The notes under the pieces are model-generated. The model worked only from the letters and a program-made list of their open reading frames with translations. It ran no database searches and had not been told where the DNA came from. The position numbers were made by a program, and so were the translations under genes. Positions 33,801-42,158 of a stretch of 64,000 nt of DNA are shown here, piece by piece. Origin of the DNA: Paramesorhizobium deserti (GTDB lineage Bacteria; Pseudomonadota; Alphaproteobacteria; Rhizobiales; Rhizobiaceae); NCBI RefSeq assembly GCF_001558695.1, contig NZ_LNTU01000037.1, positions 415,138 to 479,137 on the forward strand. Reading direction: 5' to 3'. Position 1 is the first letter of the stretch. Each line of letters begins with the position of its first letter.

Positions 33801-33925
33801 GGCTGCCTTGCATCCATGACCCGGTGAACGATCCCGGGCCGCGAGTGTTCCCGCGCCTTGGGGCTTAACGTGGATCTAAAACGGCTTTCTTCCCAGCTAC
33901 CGCACTGCATCGAAAAACTAGAAAT

Positions 33926-35407
33926 TCAAATGGTTGATATACGGCTCGCCTGACGAGGCTCGAGCTCCTGCCCGTCCGTATCCTGGTTTCTGCGTTCCGC
34001 AAACCTCCTGACGGAGATAAGGCCGAGAGCGGGCGCCACCAGGGACGCGCCGAATAGCAAGAGCGCGGCGCTTGCAGCGCCATCCGCACCACCCGGGTCG
34101 CTGATCCCGCCCAGGTTGGCCACCAGGCCTGCAATCGCAGCACCGAATGCGGTTGCATAGAGCTGGACGGTGGTAATCGAGCTGGCTGCCAACCCCTGCT
34201 CCGACATCGGCGTCTCCTTGAAGACGTTCGTCACAAGGTGCGGCCAGGCGATACCGATGCCCAGCCCGGCCAGGAGCAGTCCTACGCATATCGGTGTCAA
34301 TTGCCATCCGACACTGCCCGGCGCCGGAACAGAAAGCAACAGAACCACAAGACCGGCCAGGACAAATATGGGGCCGGTACGGATTGCACGAATCCCCGCC
34401 TCATCGGACCGCCCCGCGCTCAGCATCGAGCCGAGTGTCCAGCCCATTGCCATCAGCGCGGCAAGATAGCCGGCGATCAAAGGCGACTGACCGTGCAGGA
34501 CCTGAAGGAAATAGGGGATGAAAATCTCGGTCTGCATTCCCGTTACCAGGAGCGCGATCGTCGCGAAAAGCGCAACCAGTCGTCCGTCCGTATCGAGCGT
34601 CCCTTTCGGCAACAGGCGGGTACGCGCGCCTCGTTCCACCCGGATCAGGAGTACCGCCAGCAGTGTGGCAATCACCAGTCCTGCTCCGTTCCACAGGGGA
34701 TTGGCGCTGATGCTTCCCGCGGACACCGTGACCACGGAAGCAGTCAGCAGGGCGAGCTGCGGCAGAGGCAGTGGCGAAGGCTCGGCCACGTCGCGGCTTT
34801 CCCTCGGAAGCACCGCGATCGCGACCGTTCCGAAAACCACCGAGAAAGGAACCAGCGACCAGAAAGCCGCCCGCCAGATGTTCAGTTCCGCAAACACGCC
34901 GCCAGCGGCGGGACCAATCAATGTCGATACGCCCCACATTGCCGAGATCAGGCCGATGGCGCGCGACCACAACGTCTCGGGATAGACGAGGCGGACAACA
35001 GCGTAAGCCAGGGCCAAGAGAAGCCCACCGCCAAGACCTTGAACGAAGCGTCCAGCAAGAAGCAGGGGAAAGGCCGGCGCCGTCGCACAGATCAGGGCTC
35101 CCGCCACGAACAAGGCGGTGGCGGCTGCATAGGCACGCCCCGCTCCCACGCGGTCAAGCAAGCGCGACGACAGCGCTGCGCCGAGAATCGAAGCAATCAC
35201 GAACAGAGTCGTGGCCCAAGCGTAATATTCGAGCCCGCCGATGTCTCCAACAACAGACGGCAGTATCGTGGTCACGATGAAGATATTGACGGCGTGCAGC
35301 GTTACGCCGCCCGCCAGAACGATGGTGTAGACGGCGTTTCTGCCGTCGAGAAGCTCGCCCCAGCCGGCTTTCTGGGACGCAACGATGGTCGGTTCTTGCG
35401 TGCTCAT
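33926..35407 (-). CDS. MFS transporter, DHA2-like multidrug efflux family
   Basis: A 493-residue MFS protein long enough for about 14 membrane helices. It has FIVTTILPSVVGDIGGLEYYAWATTLFVIA near the N-terminus and the motif SRLLDRVGAGRAYAAATALFV after helix 2; the antiporter-like motif LGGGLLLALAYAVVRLVYP follows. These match DHA2-type drug:H+ antiporters. AAGAGG is 7 nt upstream of ATG 35407, which sets the start. It is followed upstream by the ABM monooxygenase gene in the same direction, 84 bp away, possibly co-transcribed. Confidence 0.88.
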   Translation of the reverse strand: MSTQEPTIVASQKAGWGELLDGRNAVYTIVLAGGVTLHAVNIFIVTTILPSVVGDIGGLEYYAWATTLFVIASILGAALSSRLLDRVGAGRAYAAATALFVAGALICATAPAFPLLLAGRFVQGLGGGLLLALAYAVVRLVYPETLWSRAIGLISAMWGVSTLIGPAAGGVFAELNIWRAAFWSLVPFSVVFGTVAIAVLPRESRDVAEPSPLPLPQLALLTASVVTVSAGSISANPLWNGAGLVIATLLAVLLIRVERGARTRLLPKGTLDTDGRLVALFATIALLVTGMQTEIFIPYFLQVLHGQSPLIAGYLAALMAMGWTLGSMLSAGRSDEAGIRAIRTGPIFVLAGLVVLLLSVPAPGSVGWQLTPICVGLLLAGLGIGIAWPHLVTNVFKETPMSEQGLAASSITTVQLYATAFGAAIAGLVANLGGISDPGGADGAASAALLLFGASLVAPALGLISVRRFAERRNQDTDGQELEPRQASRISTI

Positions 35408-35491
35408 GTCAGACCTCTTGCAGCGGCGCTGCGGTTCAGTGTGTCGAGGATCCGGCGGGTGGCGATCCACCCGCCGGATCCTTGCGATCAG

Positions 35492-35806
35492 CTATGCGGC
35501 GGGGCCTTTCACCCACTGCGGCGTTGCCGCGCGGAACTCGGACGGCGCGGCGAGCAGAGCGGCAGTTTCACGCTCGTAGTCGGCGAACCAGGGCTGCTTT
35601 ACGAAGTCCTGACCGCTCGTTTGATCGGCGGCGAGCTGAAACACAACGATCGCATCGGGATCATTGTCGTCATAGCAGTAGTAGTAAGTGAGTTGGCCGG
35701 CGCTGCGGCCGACATAGTCGCGTGCGTATTTTTCCCAAACCCGCTTGACGTCGTCGCGTCTGCCAGGTTTTGCCTTGTGCCTGATGTAAAGTGCGCTTTT
35801 GGCCAT
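35492..35806 (-). CDS. ABM (antibiotic biosynthesis monooxygenase-like) domain protein
   Basis: A 104-residue protein with the dimeric alpha/beta-barrel ABM fold: strand SALYIRHKAKPG, helix RDDVKRVWEKYARDYV, then QLTYYYCYDDNDPDAIVVFQLAAD and a Phe/Trp-rich helix FVKQPWFADYERE. Members are cofactor-free quinol monooxygenases or small stress proteins. GAGGAG lies about 7 nt upstream of the ATG at 35806. Its adjacency to an efflux pump suggests a detoxification pair, which is inference. Confidence 0.82.
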   Translation of the reverse strand: MAKSALYIRHKAKPGRRDDVKRVWEKYARDYVGRSAGQLTYYYCYDDNDPDAIVVFQLAADQTSGQDFVKQPWFADYERETAALLAAPSEFRAATPQWVKGPAA

Positions 35807-36271
35807 GATCGTCTCCTCGAACTCCGCGGCTTGCGGCCGCCGTTGGCGGGCTCGGTGCCCATGTGCGTATGACGCTCGAGGAGAGGTGATTGTGACATGT
35901 GGGCATGAAAATCTCTGACGGAATTTCGAGGCGTCCGGCGGCACCCGTTTTGAAAGAGGTTCCGCGCGGGGCTCGCATGATCCAAGGCGACAGCCGCGAT
36001 TGCCGCATTTGTTTTGTGATTGGTCGCACAATCTCATCCTTTCCTTCAGGCGGCGTACTCGATGACAGTCATCATGCATGTCGCCGTGGGTAGAGGCGGT
36101 GGCAGTGAAAGGCTCATGTCCCTGGGTTCGCAGCGTCGAACGCAAACGCAACCGTCACCTTGCCAATCGGGAGACACCCAGACCGTGTCGCGCAGGGCTC
36201 CCGCGAAGTGACGGCCACTGATCGGGGTAGAATTTGAACCTGCAGAGAACTCTTAAGCAGGACCCACAACT
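35807..36271. other. Intergenic stretch without supported gene
   Basis: About 465 bp between the ABM gene and virB11. Short reading frames here show no recognisable motif and no good ribosome-binding site. The stretch probably includes the promoter of the ABM/MFS pair and the 3' end of the virB transcript, and is a plausible edge of the conjugation block. Confidence 0.5.
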
Positions 36272-37261
36272 TCAATCCTTTAGGTAGATTTCTGTTGCCC
36301 GGAACTTTCCGTTCATTCTCTTGCATTGAACAATCACGTCGATCGCGACCCTCAACAATCCATCAATGTCTTCACGATCCAGATTGCGTCCCCCTTCAGA
36401 TTCTTTCACGAGCAGCGTCAACTGCTGGAAGGCCAGTGCGGCTGAATCGGCGTGAACGGTGGTTATCGAGCCTGGGTGACCGGAATTGACATTGCGGACG
36501 TAATAAAAAGCCGTGCCATCACGCAACTCCTGCAGCAGAATGCGGTCCGGCCGCATGCGGAGGCACGACTCCAGTAATTCTTTGGGGGTAGCCCCTGAAA
36601 GTCCCTGTCCACCTTTCGAATAGAACAAGCGCACATGGTTGGGCTGCGAAATGACCAGTTCCGGCGTGTCCTCGATCGAAATTATCCGCTCCTGCTCCGG
36701 AATGTGCTTGATCAGCGCTTTCGAGAGCGTCGTCTTGGCCGATCCGGTTGCCCCCGAGATGATGACGTTTTTCCGTGAAATGACGGCTTGACGCAGAAAA
36801 TCTTTATAACGGCCCGCTCGGTATAATGTTACCAGTTCCTGATCCTGCGTTGAGATGCCTTCGTTGACCGCGCGGGACTCGGAGAAAAACTCCCTCTCCT
36901 CCAGGTCATCGAGCGTAAATGTGACGGAGGACGGTTTTCGGATGGTGATGCTGACCGTGTTTTGGGTGGTTGCAGGTGGAATGACGATCTGAATCCGTTC
37001 GCCGCCTGGTAATGTCGCCGACAGGATTGGTCGCGTTTCATCAATGGATTGATTGGAGAAACTGGCCACGGCCCGGGCAAGGCGCATCAACTTTTCGAAG
37101 GTGAGCTCCGGCAGATCATGGGTCCGCCACCCACCGGCGCCTTCTGTCAGTAGCTGCCCGGGCCGGTTTACGATCACATCGTAGAGGGATGGGTCCTTCA
37201 AGAACGGCGCAAACGGAGCGAGCAATTCGCGGACGACTGCCGCATCGGGACCCTCGGTCAT
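36272..37261 (-). CDS. virB11: T4SS ATPase VirB11
   Basis: A 329-residue hexameric traffic ATPase. The N-terminal domain (about 1-140) is followed by Walker A ISGATGSAKTTLSKAL, in which the usual Gly before Lys is Ala. The Asp box is ISIEDTPELVI, Walker B lies within DRILLQELRDGTAFYY and the His box is SGHPGSITTVHADS. VirB11 powers pilus assembly and substrate transfer at the cytoplasmic base. It is the last gene of the complete virB operon, 9 bp after virB10. Confidence 0.95.
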   Translation of the reverse strand: MTEGPDAAVVRELLAPFAPFLKDPSLYDVIVNRPGQLLTEGAGGWRTHDLPELTFEKLMRLARAVASFSNQSIDETRPILSATLPGGERIQIVIPPATTQNTVSITIRKPSSVTFTLDDLEEREFFSESRAVNEGISTQDQELVTLYRAGRYKDFLRQAVISRKNVIISGATGSAKTTLSKALIKHIPEQERIISIEDTPELVISQPNHVRLFYSKGGQGLSGATPKELLESCLRMRPDRILLQELRDGTAFYYVRNVNSGHPGSITTVHADSAALAFQQLTLLVKESEGGRNLDREDIDGLLRVAIDVIVQCKRMNGKFRATEIYLKD

Positions 37262-37270
37262 GTCACTCCC

Positions 37271-38443
37271 CTACTTTGTCACCAATGTCGATTGTGGGCT
37301 GAAGTCACCCAGCACCGCCCGATCGAGAACGCGATTTCTCGGCTCGGTTACGCGCAGCCTGTAGACGCCGGAAAAATCAAGATCGCGCGCAACGAAGATC
37401 GAGACGAGTTCACCCTGGTGCTTGTTAAGCGTTGGCGGAATATTGACCGACTGCTCGACAGCGATCGCGGCTGCCTGCTGACCTGCGCTCGTCGTGTCCT
37501 GGGCGCCGACGCCCCTGTCCTGCAGGCGACTGTTGGCATAGTTCGCGGCATCGCTGACGATCGAGAGAAGAAGCGCACTTCCGAAGCGTTCCCACCAATG
37601 GGTGTCAACATAGCCATCCACGCCTGCGCGGCCGAGCGCATCGGTCGCGGGTGATGCCAGCGTGACAATCACGCCCTTGGGAGTTTTCGCGCGGTTCCAT
37701 AGGACAAAGAGCCGCTTCTGACCGCGCTGCAAACCGCCACGGTATTCGCCGACAACCTGTGTGCCTTTCTCCATCAGCACGACCCGACCATTGTCCGAGA
37801 GGACATCCCGGTTGATCACGCAGCTTGTGAAGCCGGGTTGATCAGACGCTAGTGCCGTTTCCAACACGCAGGGTATCGAGGTGCCCATCGCGACAATGTA
37901 ATTCCGATTGCCGAGCGTGCCGGCACGCGAGCCCTCAAGTCGGGTAGGTCGAAGCAAACCGCTGAATCGTTGTTCGTCATTGCTGGCACTGTTCTGACCC
38001 GTCATGCCGCCATCAATCGGCAGGAAAGTGCTTTCGGTCGAGGTAGCGGGATCTTGGTCGTCGCGGCGAGATACCGTGTTCCTTTGCCCGCCACCATAGG
38101 CCATGACAGGTGAGCGGCGGGCGGAATCGAGCAACGTATCCTCTTCCGGCACCTCCTCGGTGACGACTGGTGTCGGCAGCTTTACTTCCGGCTCTGCCCG
38201 AACGGGCTCGACCTTTTCCTTGGCCGGTTCGAAGTTCGTCGTCTGCCGAATGACCACCCGCTCCGGTCGGGTGGTGTCCGCCGGCGTTTTCTCGCCGCTC
38301 ATGGACCAGAGCGCGAAGGCGACAAAGGCAACGACCGCCGCAGCGACAGCACCCCGCTTCAGGACGGGATTGTTGTCGATCTGCCTGCCCGTGAGGGTCT
38401 CGGCGCGCTCGCCGGGTATGCGGCTTTCGTCTTCTTGGATCAT
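37271..38443 (-). CDS. virB10: T4SS core-complex protein VirB10
   Basis: A 390-residue VirB10/TrbI protein. It has a cytoplasmic N-terminus, a single inner-membrane helix (AVAAAVVAFVAFALWSM, about residues 32-48) and a Pro/Glu-rich periplasmic linker (KEKVEPVRAEPEVKLPTPVV). The C-terminal beta-barrel domain contains GTSIPCVLETALASDQPGF and GRVVLMEKGTQVVGEYRGG. It spans the envelope and senses ATP energy to open the outer pore. The neighbours virB9 and virB11 are in the usual order. Confidence 0.95.
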   Translation of the reverse strand: MIQEDESRIPGERAETLTGRQIDNNPVLKRGAVAAAVVAFVAFALWSMSGEKTPADTTRPERVVIRQTTNFEPAKEKVEPVRAEPEVKLPTPVVTEEVPEEDTLLDSARRSPVMAYGGGQRNTVSRRDDQDPATSTESTFLPIDGGMTGQNSASNDEQRFSGLLRPTRLEGSRAGTLGNRNYIVAMGTSIPCVLETALASDQPGFTSCVINRDVLSDNGRVVLMEKGTQVVGEYRGGLQRGQKRLFVLWNRAKTPKGVIVTLASPATDALGRAGVDGYVDTHWWERFGSALLLSIVSDAANYANSRLQDRGVGAQDTTSAGQQAAAIAVEQSVNIPPTLNKHQGELVSIFVARDLDFSGVYRLRVTEPRNRVLDRAVLGDFSPQSTLVTK

Positions 38444-38452
38444 GGCCGTCTC

Positions 38453-39307
38453 CTATTGCACCCCGCTACCGTCGGTCCGAACGACGCGCTCGACCGACGG
38501 TGAAGTCGTGTTGGTGTCAGGGTTGATGCCGACCCGGTCATAAGCCTCGTTGAAGACGCAGAGCACATCCCGTCCCCGGCGCAGGATAAACTTTCGGCTG
38601 ATCGCATGGACCAGCACCAGATTGCCATCGACAGATTTCGGCACCAGGCTCTCTGAGCCATCGGAGTTCTCGATGTAGATTGCCGGCATTTCCTGATTGC
38701 CAACAAAGGCGAAGGTCGTCGCCTTGCCGTTGTCGTAGACACTTTGCGGCTCGAGCGCCTGGGAGCCCTGCGCCGAATAGCGCCAGTTCCGTGGCCCATA
38801 GGCTTCATGAAGCGCCAGCACATTGTCGGCTTCCTTCGCCTGTGCGGTAAGGGAGCGGGCAGCGGCGACCCGCCGCCGCCGCTCGATTTCGTCCGCCGGA
38901 TACCGGTATTTGACATAGAAGTAGGTGTTCTGGCCGACTTCCACCGTTCCATCACGCACAGTAAGCTCCATCTGATAGCTGCGGGTCGATCCGGACCGGC
39001 GGGTGGTCACGACCGAGATATTGGTGACTGGCTGGTTCTCCCGGGGCTTCAGAAACAGGATGTTCCCTGCTGGCGCGACCTCCCAGGCGACGCTGTTGCC
39101 GAGAGCGACATGGGCAATCTCCTCGTCGGCCGCGAATTCAACCTGCACGGACGACCGCAGGGAGCCAATGATCCGGGTGATGTTGTATGGCTGGTAGTCG
39201 ACAAATCGGATGCGACTGTCCTGAGATGCCCCACGCGGAATCTCGAGTGCGTGCGCCGTGGTAGCCGGGCCGGCAAGAATGAAAGCGAAGATGGCAACGA
39301 TCCGCAT
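38453..39307 (-). CDS. virB9: T4SS outer-membrane core protein VirB9
   Basis: A 284-residue VirB9/TrbG/CagX protein with a signal peptide (IVAIFAFILAGPATTAHA). The N-terminal domain has RIRFVDYQPYNITRIIGSL, followed by the FLKPRENQPVTNISVVT strand. The C-terminal domain interacts with VirB7 and VirB10 (GKATTFAFVGNQEMPAIYIE, then VPKSVDGNLVLVHAISRKFIL). It builds the outer layer of the core complex. It overlaps the virB8 stop by one base. Confidence 0.95.
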   Translation of the reverse strand: MRIVAIFAFILAGPATTAHALEIPRGASQDSRIRFVDYQPYNITRIIGSLRSSVQVEFAADEEIAHVALGNSVAWEVAPAGNILFLKPRENQPVTNISVVTTRRSGSTRSYQMELTVRDGTVEVGQNTYFYVKYRYPADEIERRRRVAAARSLTAQAKEADNVLALHEAYGPRNWRYSAQGSQALEPQSVYDNGKATTFAFVGNQEMPAIYIENSDGSESLVPKSVDGNLVLVHAISRKFILRRGRDVLCVFNEAYDRVGINPDTNTTSPSVERVVRTDGSGVQ

Positions 39308-39978
39308 CAGTTGATCGCCTCCGGATCGGCGCGATATTCGCTAACGGCAAAACCGAGAGGGTTCACCAGCCGGTCGGTCGACGACATCGGCGCGTTAACA
39401 TAGGCGAAGGTGAGCGTTGCAACCCAATGGGTCGTCCGGACTTCCTCGCCGCGGGTGATCGTGCGCATGTAGCGGACGGAAACGACGTTCGGGTTAATCA
39501 GCGAGATCGAGGCGATGCTGATGCGCACCGTGGCACTGCGCCGGTAGGTGTTCTGCGGCGATTCTGGATTGCTGCCGCGATAGTAGATTCCGAACCGGGC
39601 CTGCTCTGCCTGAGTGGACAGCAGTGCGACGGTGCGGAAATTCTCTTCCACCTCACTCCAAACGTAGCCTTCGCGGGCGCGCACATATTTTGCCGCGAAG
39701 TATTTGGTCACTGCCTCGTCGTAGGTTCCCGCCGTCGAGGTCAGCGCCGAGACGACGTCGACGATGCCAGTTGAATTGTCGACACGCACGATAAACGGCT
39801 CGACTGTTTTCAACGGCGTCAGGCCGGCGACGGCGAAGATCGAGGCGCCGGCAAGGAGACCCGCCACGATAGCGATCGACCAGGCGACACGCGCCGAGCG
39901 TTCGACCTGGGTCATGCGATCCTGATCGAAGTGCCGCGCCTTTTCGAAGTATGTCTTCAGTTCGTCGCCCGAAACCAT
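39307..39978 (-). CDS. virB8: T4SS inner-membrane assembly protein VirB8
   Basis: A 223-residue protein with a short cytoplasmic tail, one membrane helix (VAWSIAIVAGLLAGASIFAVAGL, about 30-52) and a periplasmic NTF2-like domain. That domain contains TVEPFIVRVDNSTGIVDVV and the family run YVRAREGYVW, with later SVRYMRTI and THWVATLTFAY. The start at 39978 has AAGGGG about 9 nt upstream and begins right after virB7; the longer frame overlaps virB7. It nucleates assembly by binding VirB9 and VirB10. Confidence 0.93.
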   Translation of the reverse strand: MVSGDELKTYFEKARHFDQDRMTQVERSARVAWSIAIVAGLLAGASIFAVAGLTPLKTVEPFIVRVDNSTGIVDVVSALTSTAGTYDEAVTKYFAAKYVRAREGYVWSEVEENFRTVALLSTQAEQARFGIYYRGSNPESPQNTYRRSATVRISIASISLINPNVVSVRYMRTITRGEEVRTTHWVATLTFAYVNAPMSSTDRLVNPLGFAVSEYRADPEAIN

Positions 39979-39982
39979 CGCG

Positions 39983-40255
39983 CTACCCCTTGCACGAACG
40001 ATAGGATGCATCGACGTCGAGATGGGTGAAGGCCGGAGGCTCTCTCCTTGCCCCGACATAGGAGGCCACGCGCGGCAAGATTACCGGACTCGTGTCGGAA
40101 TGCTTCTGTTTGAGGTCGCTATTGTCGTCCCAGTGCCAAATGGCCCGGTTGAGGGGGCGGCGCGAATAGCCGTCGCATTTCGGGAGTGAATAGGTCATTG
40201 ACGCGCAGCCGCTTAATATGGTCGCCATGCATAGCAGCAGGATTGGTCTGATCAT
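39983..40255 (-). CDS. virB7: VirB7-like outer-membrane lipoprotein
   Basis: A 90-residue lipoprotein with a signal and lipobox MIRPILLLCMATILSGCASM (Cys at about 17). Its position between virB6 and virB8 is the virB7 position, and later cysteines (KCDGYS, YRSCKG) could pair with VirB9. It is longer than Agrobacterium VirB7 (about 55 residues) and has no further similarity I can recognise, so the name rests mostly on synteny. Confidence 0.75.
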   Translation of the reverse strand: MIRPILLLCMATILSGCASMTYSLPKCDGYSRRPLNRAIWHWDDNSDLKQKHSDTSPVILPRVASYVGARREPPAFTHLDVDASYRSCKG

Positions 40256-40292
40256 TCCTGGATGACTTCTTTTGTTCGTGCGAAGGGCATCA

Positions 40293-41225
40293 TCAACGCC
40301 CCCCTTTCGATGTGAATGTCCGCCCTACCGCGCGAATCCCGCGCCCGGCGGCCCGGAAACCGCGTGAGGCGGCCCAGACAAGCGAACTCCCGTGGGCATC
40401 TCGGGTTGCGCCAGCCCCATAAGTCAGCGAAGCGCCACCCGCTGCGAGCGCCGAAGCGATAGTGGGAAGCTGATAAAAGACATAGAGAGCTGCGAGACAG
40501 ATGGCGCACAGCGCAGTCGGACGCATCAGCACATCGGTATATCCCTCGATGGCCGTGAAGGTGGCGTCGATACAAGTGATCAGCAGCGAGCCGACGGCGA
40601 CGACGAGAACCTGAAGAATCACAAAATTTACAAGTTGCCCGATCCATGCCTCTGTGAAGCGCCGTGTGGAGTGAAACATGGCCAGCGCCACGAAGACCGG
40701 GCCGATCGCAAGCACGATGGCGAGCGCCAGTCGGGCGTAGAGGGAAACAATGTAGCCAATCGCCGCGACGATAAAGCTTGCAAAAATGACTAATATTCCT
40801 CCAACACCGGTGACGATATCGATCGGCCACGATGCCCGAGACCAAATGTCGGTCGCCGACGCGTGCCCCTTGTCGAGCAGGCTGTCGAAAGTCGAAGCGC
40901 TCGGGGCCGTGCCGGTGTTCAGCGCCTGGGAAATCTCACGCGGCAGGACGTCGAAGAAGACTTTTGTGACATAGATCTGATATTCGCTGGCGTTCTTCAC
41001 CAGTATGACGATGATCGCGAGTTTGATCGCCCGGTAAGCAAAATCAAGGATCGGCTCCTGGACCGATCCGCGAAGAACGAGATAGCCATAAAGGACGATA
41101 TAGAGGGTGATAGCAGCGGTCAGAGGGCCCGAAATCCATTCGGACACGTTCGAGGTTCCTTCGGAAATGAAGTTTTCCAGCGGCGCCTTGAACTGTTCAT
41201 CAACAAATCTAAACACCTCATACAC
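40293..41225 (-). CDS. virB6: T4SS polytopic inner-membrane protein VirB6
   Basis: A 310-residue VirB6/TrbL channel protein. I place the start at GTG 41225 (V-Y-E-V-F-R-F), which has GGGAGG about 9 nt upstream; the in-frame extension overlaps eexN and is not family-like. Several membrane helices include LTAAITLYIVLYGYLVLRG, IVILVKNA and LALAIVLAIGPVFVALAMF, the last being the conserved VirB6 segment with FHSTRRFTEAWIGQL after it. The basic C-terminal tail is cytoplasmic. VirB6 takes part in substrate passage through the inner membrane. Confidence 0.9.
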   Translation of the reverse strand: MYEVFRFVDEQFKAPLENFISEGTSNVSEWISGPLTAAITLYIVLYGYLVLRGSVQEPILDFAYRAIKLAIIVILVKNASEYQIYVTKVFFDVLPREISQALNTGTAPSASTFDSLLDKGHASATDIWSRASWPIDIVTGVGGILVIFASFIVAAIGYIVSLYARLALAIVLAIGPVFVALAMFHSTRRFTEAWIGQLVNFVILQVLVVAVGSLLITCIDATFTAIEGYTDVLMRPTALCAICLAALYVFYQLPTIASALAAGGASLTYGAGATRDAHGSSLVWAASRGFRAAGRGIRAVGRTFTSKGGR

Positions 41226-41229
41226 GGGC

Positions 41230-41463
41230 TTACCCTCCCAACGATTGCCGCATGCGCTGGAGCCGCAACTTGCCGCCGGTGGCTTCGGCGTTCCAACAGT
41301 TTGGCGTATCGCGAAGTTCGCCTGGATTGTTGCGGCATTTGGCAATAATGCGGGCAAGCAGCGCCTCATCGGCGGTCAGTTCATCGACCGTGTAGGTCCG
41401 CTCCGTTTGCCGCGAGCAGGCAGCCAGGACAACAATCATGAAGAGTAGGAAACTTTCCTTCAT
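41230..41463 (-). CDS. eexN: EexN-type entry-exclusion lipoprotein
   Basis: A 77-residue lipoprotein with lipobox LLFMIVVLAACSRQ (Cys at about 16). The body matches the EexN pattern: TYTVDELTADEALLARIIAKCRNNPGELRDTPNCWNA, of which KCRNNPGEL and DTPNC are diagnostic. EexN blocks redundant uptake of the same element by the host cell. Its presence between virB5 and virB6, as in other conjugative systems, argues that this T4SS is for DNA transfer rather than effector delivery. It overlaps virB5 by 4 nt. Confidence 0.85.
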   Translation of the reverse strand: MKESFLLFMIVVLAACSRQTERTYTVDELTADEALLARIIAKCRNNPGELRDTPNCWNAEATGGKLRLQRMRQSLGG

Positions 41464-42158
41464 CGCAGTGCCTCCCTCATCATGTCCATACGCTGACGCC
41501 AGTCTTCGGCCTTGCGTTGCTTGTCGACCTGGGCTTGCGCCTGCTGCACCATGCGCAAGGCCTCGATACGCAGCACGTCCGTCTGAAGGAAAGCCGTCTC
41601 TGCCTGGAGCCGCGCCTGCAGATCGGCGATGTCCTTGGCGTCGTTCGCCGTCGCAATCTTCTCGCGCAACTGGTCGATACCACCGATGCGCTTGGTGGCT
41701 GCGTCGTAAATCTGCTGCCCGAGGCTCATCTGCCCGGCATTCTTGTTCTGTATGCGGGCAAGCTCCATGGCATAAAAATCGTCGGCACTGGTCCGATAGG
41801 TCGAATTGCCTGCAAGGAATTTTGCGGCGGAGCCGGCGAAAACGCCGGTGCCATTGCCCTCCAACAGCCCCTCAATGGTATCGAAGTCCGCCGGCAACGC
41901 CTTGCGAATTGCTGGATCATTCAGGACGCTTGCGACGTCCGCCATGTCGGTCAGCTTGTTGAGCGAGCCGTGGAGCTGCTGCGCTTGCTCGATCTGCTGA
42001 TTGAGTGCATCGAGCTGCGACTTCAGCTCAGCGATCGTCTGGATGTGTTTGGCAATCGCCGTCTGGTCTATCACAGGGATCCCTTGCCCTGCCGCAGTGC
42101 CGGCGGAGAAGACGAGCACCGTCGCAAGAGCTGCGCCGTGAAGTCGATAAGAAACCAT
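41460..42158 (-). CDS. virB5: T4SS minor pilus protein VirB5
   Basis: A 232-residue VirB5/TrbJ-type protein with a signal peptide (ALATVLVFSAGTAAGQ). A long helical body follows, including IAELKSQLDALNQQIEQAQQLH and a C-terminal helix VQQAQAQVDKQRKAEDWRQ; the high Gln and Ala content suggests coiled coils. VirB5 caps the pilus tip and aids target-cell contact. The start overlaps the virB4 stop by one base (TGATG). Confidence 0.9.
   Translation of the reverse strand: MVSYRLHGAALATVLVFSAGTAAGQGIPVIDQTAIAKHIQTIAELKSQLDALNQQIEQAQQLHGSLNKLTDMADVASVLNDPAIRKALPADFDTIEGLLEGNGTGVFAGSAAKFLAGNSTYRTSADDFYAMELARIQNKNAGQMSLGQQIYDAATKRIGGIDQLREKIATANDAKDIADLQARLQAETAFLQTDVLRIEALRMVQQAQAQVDKQRKAEDWRQRMDMMREALR

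Noticed and set aside
34238..35872. 544-residue plus-strand open frame
   Set aside because: Antisense shadow of the DHA2-type MFS gene and the ABM gene.
36215..36275. tRNA-like 3' end on the minus strand (GGTTCAAATTC followed by TACCCC)
   Set aside because: The TTCAAAT loop is there but the T stem does not pair properly, no anticodon arm or acceptor stem can be drawn, and part of it overlaps the virB11 end. Kept only as a possible decayed attachment site.
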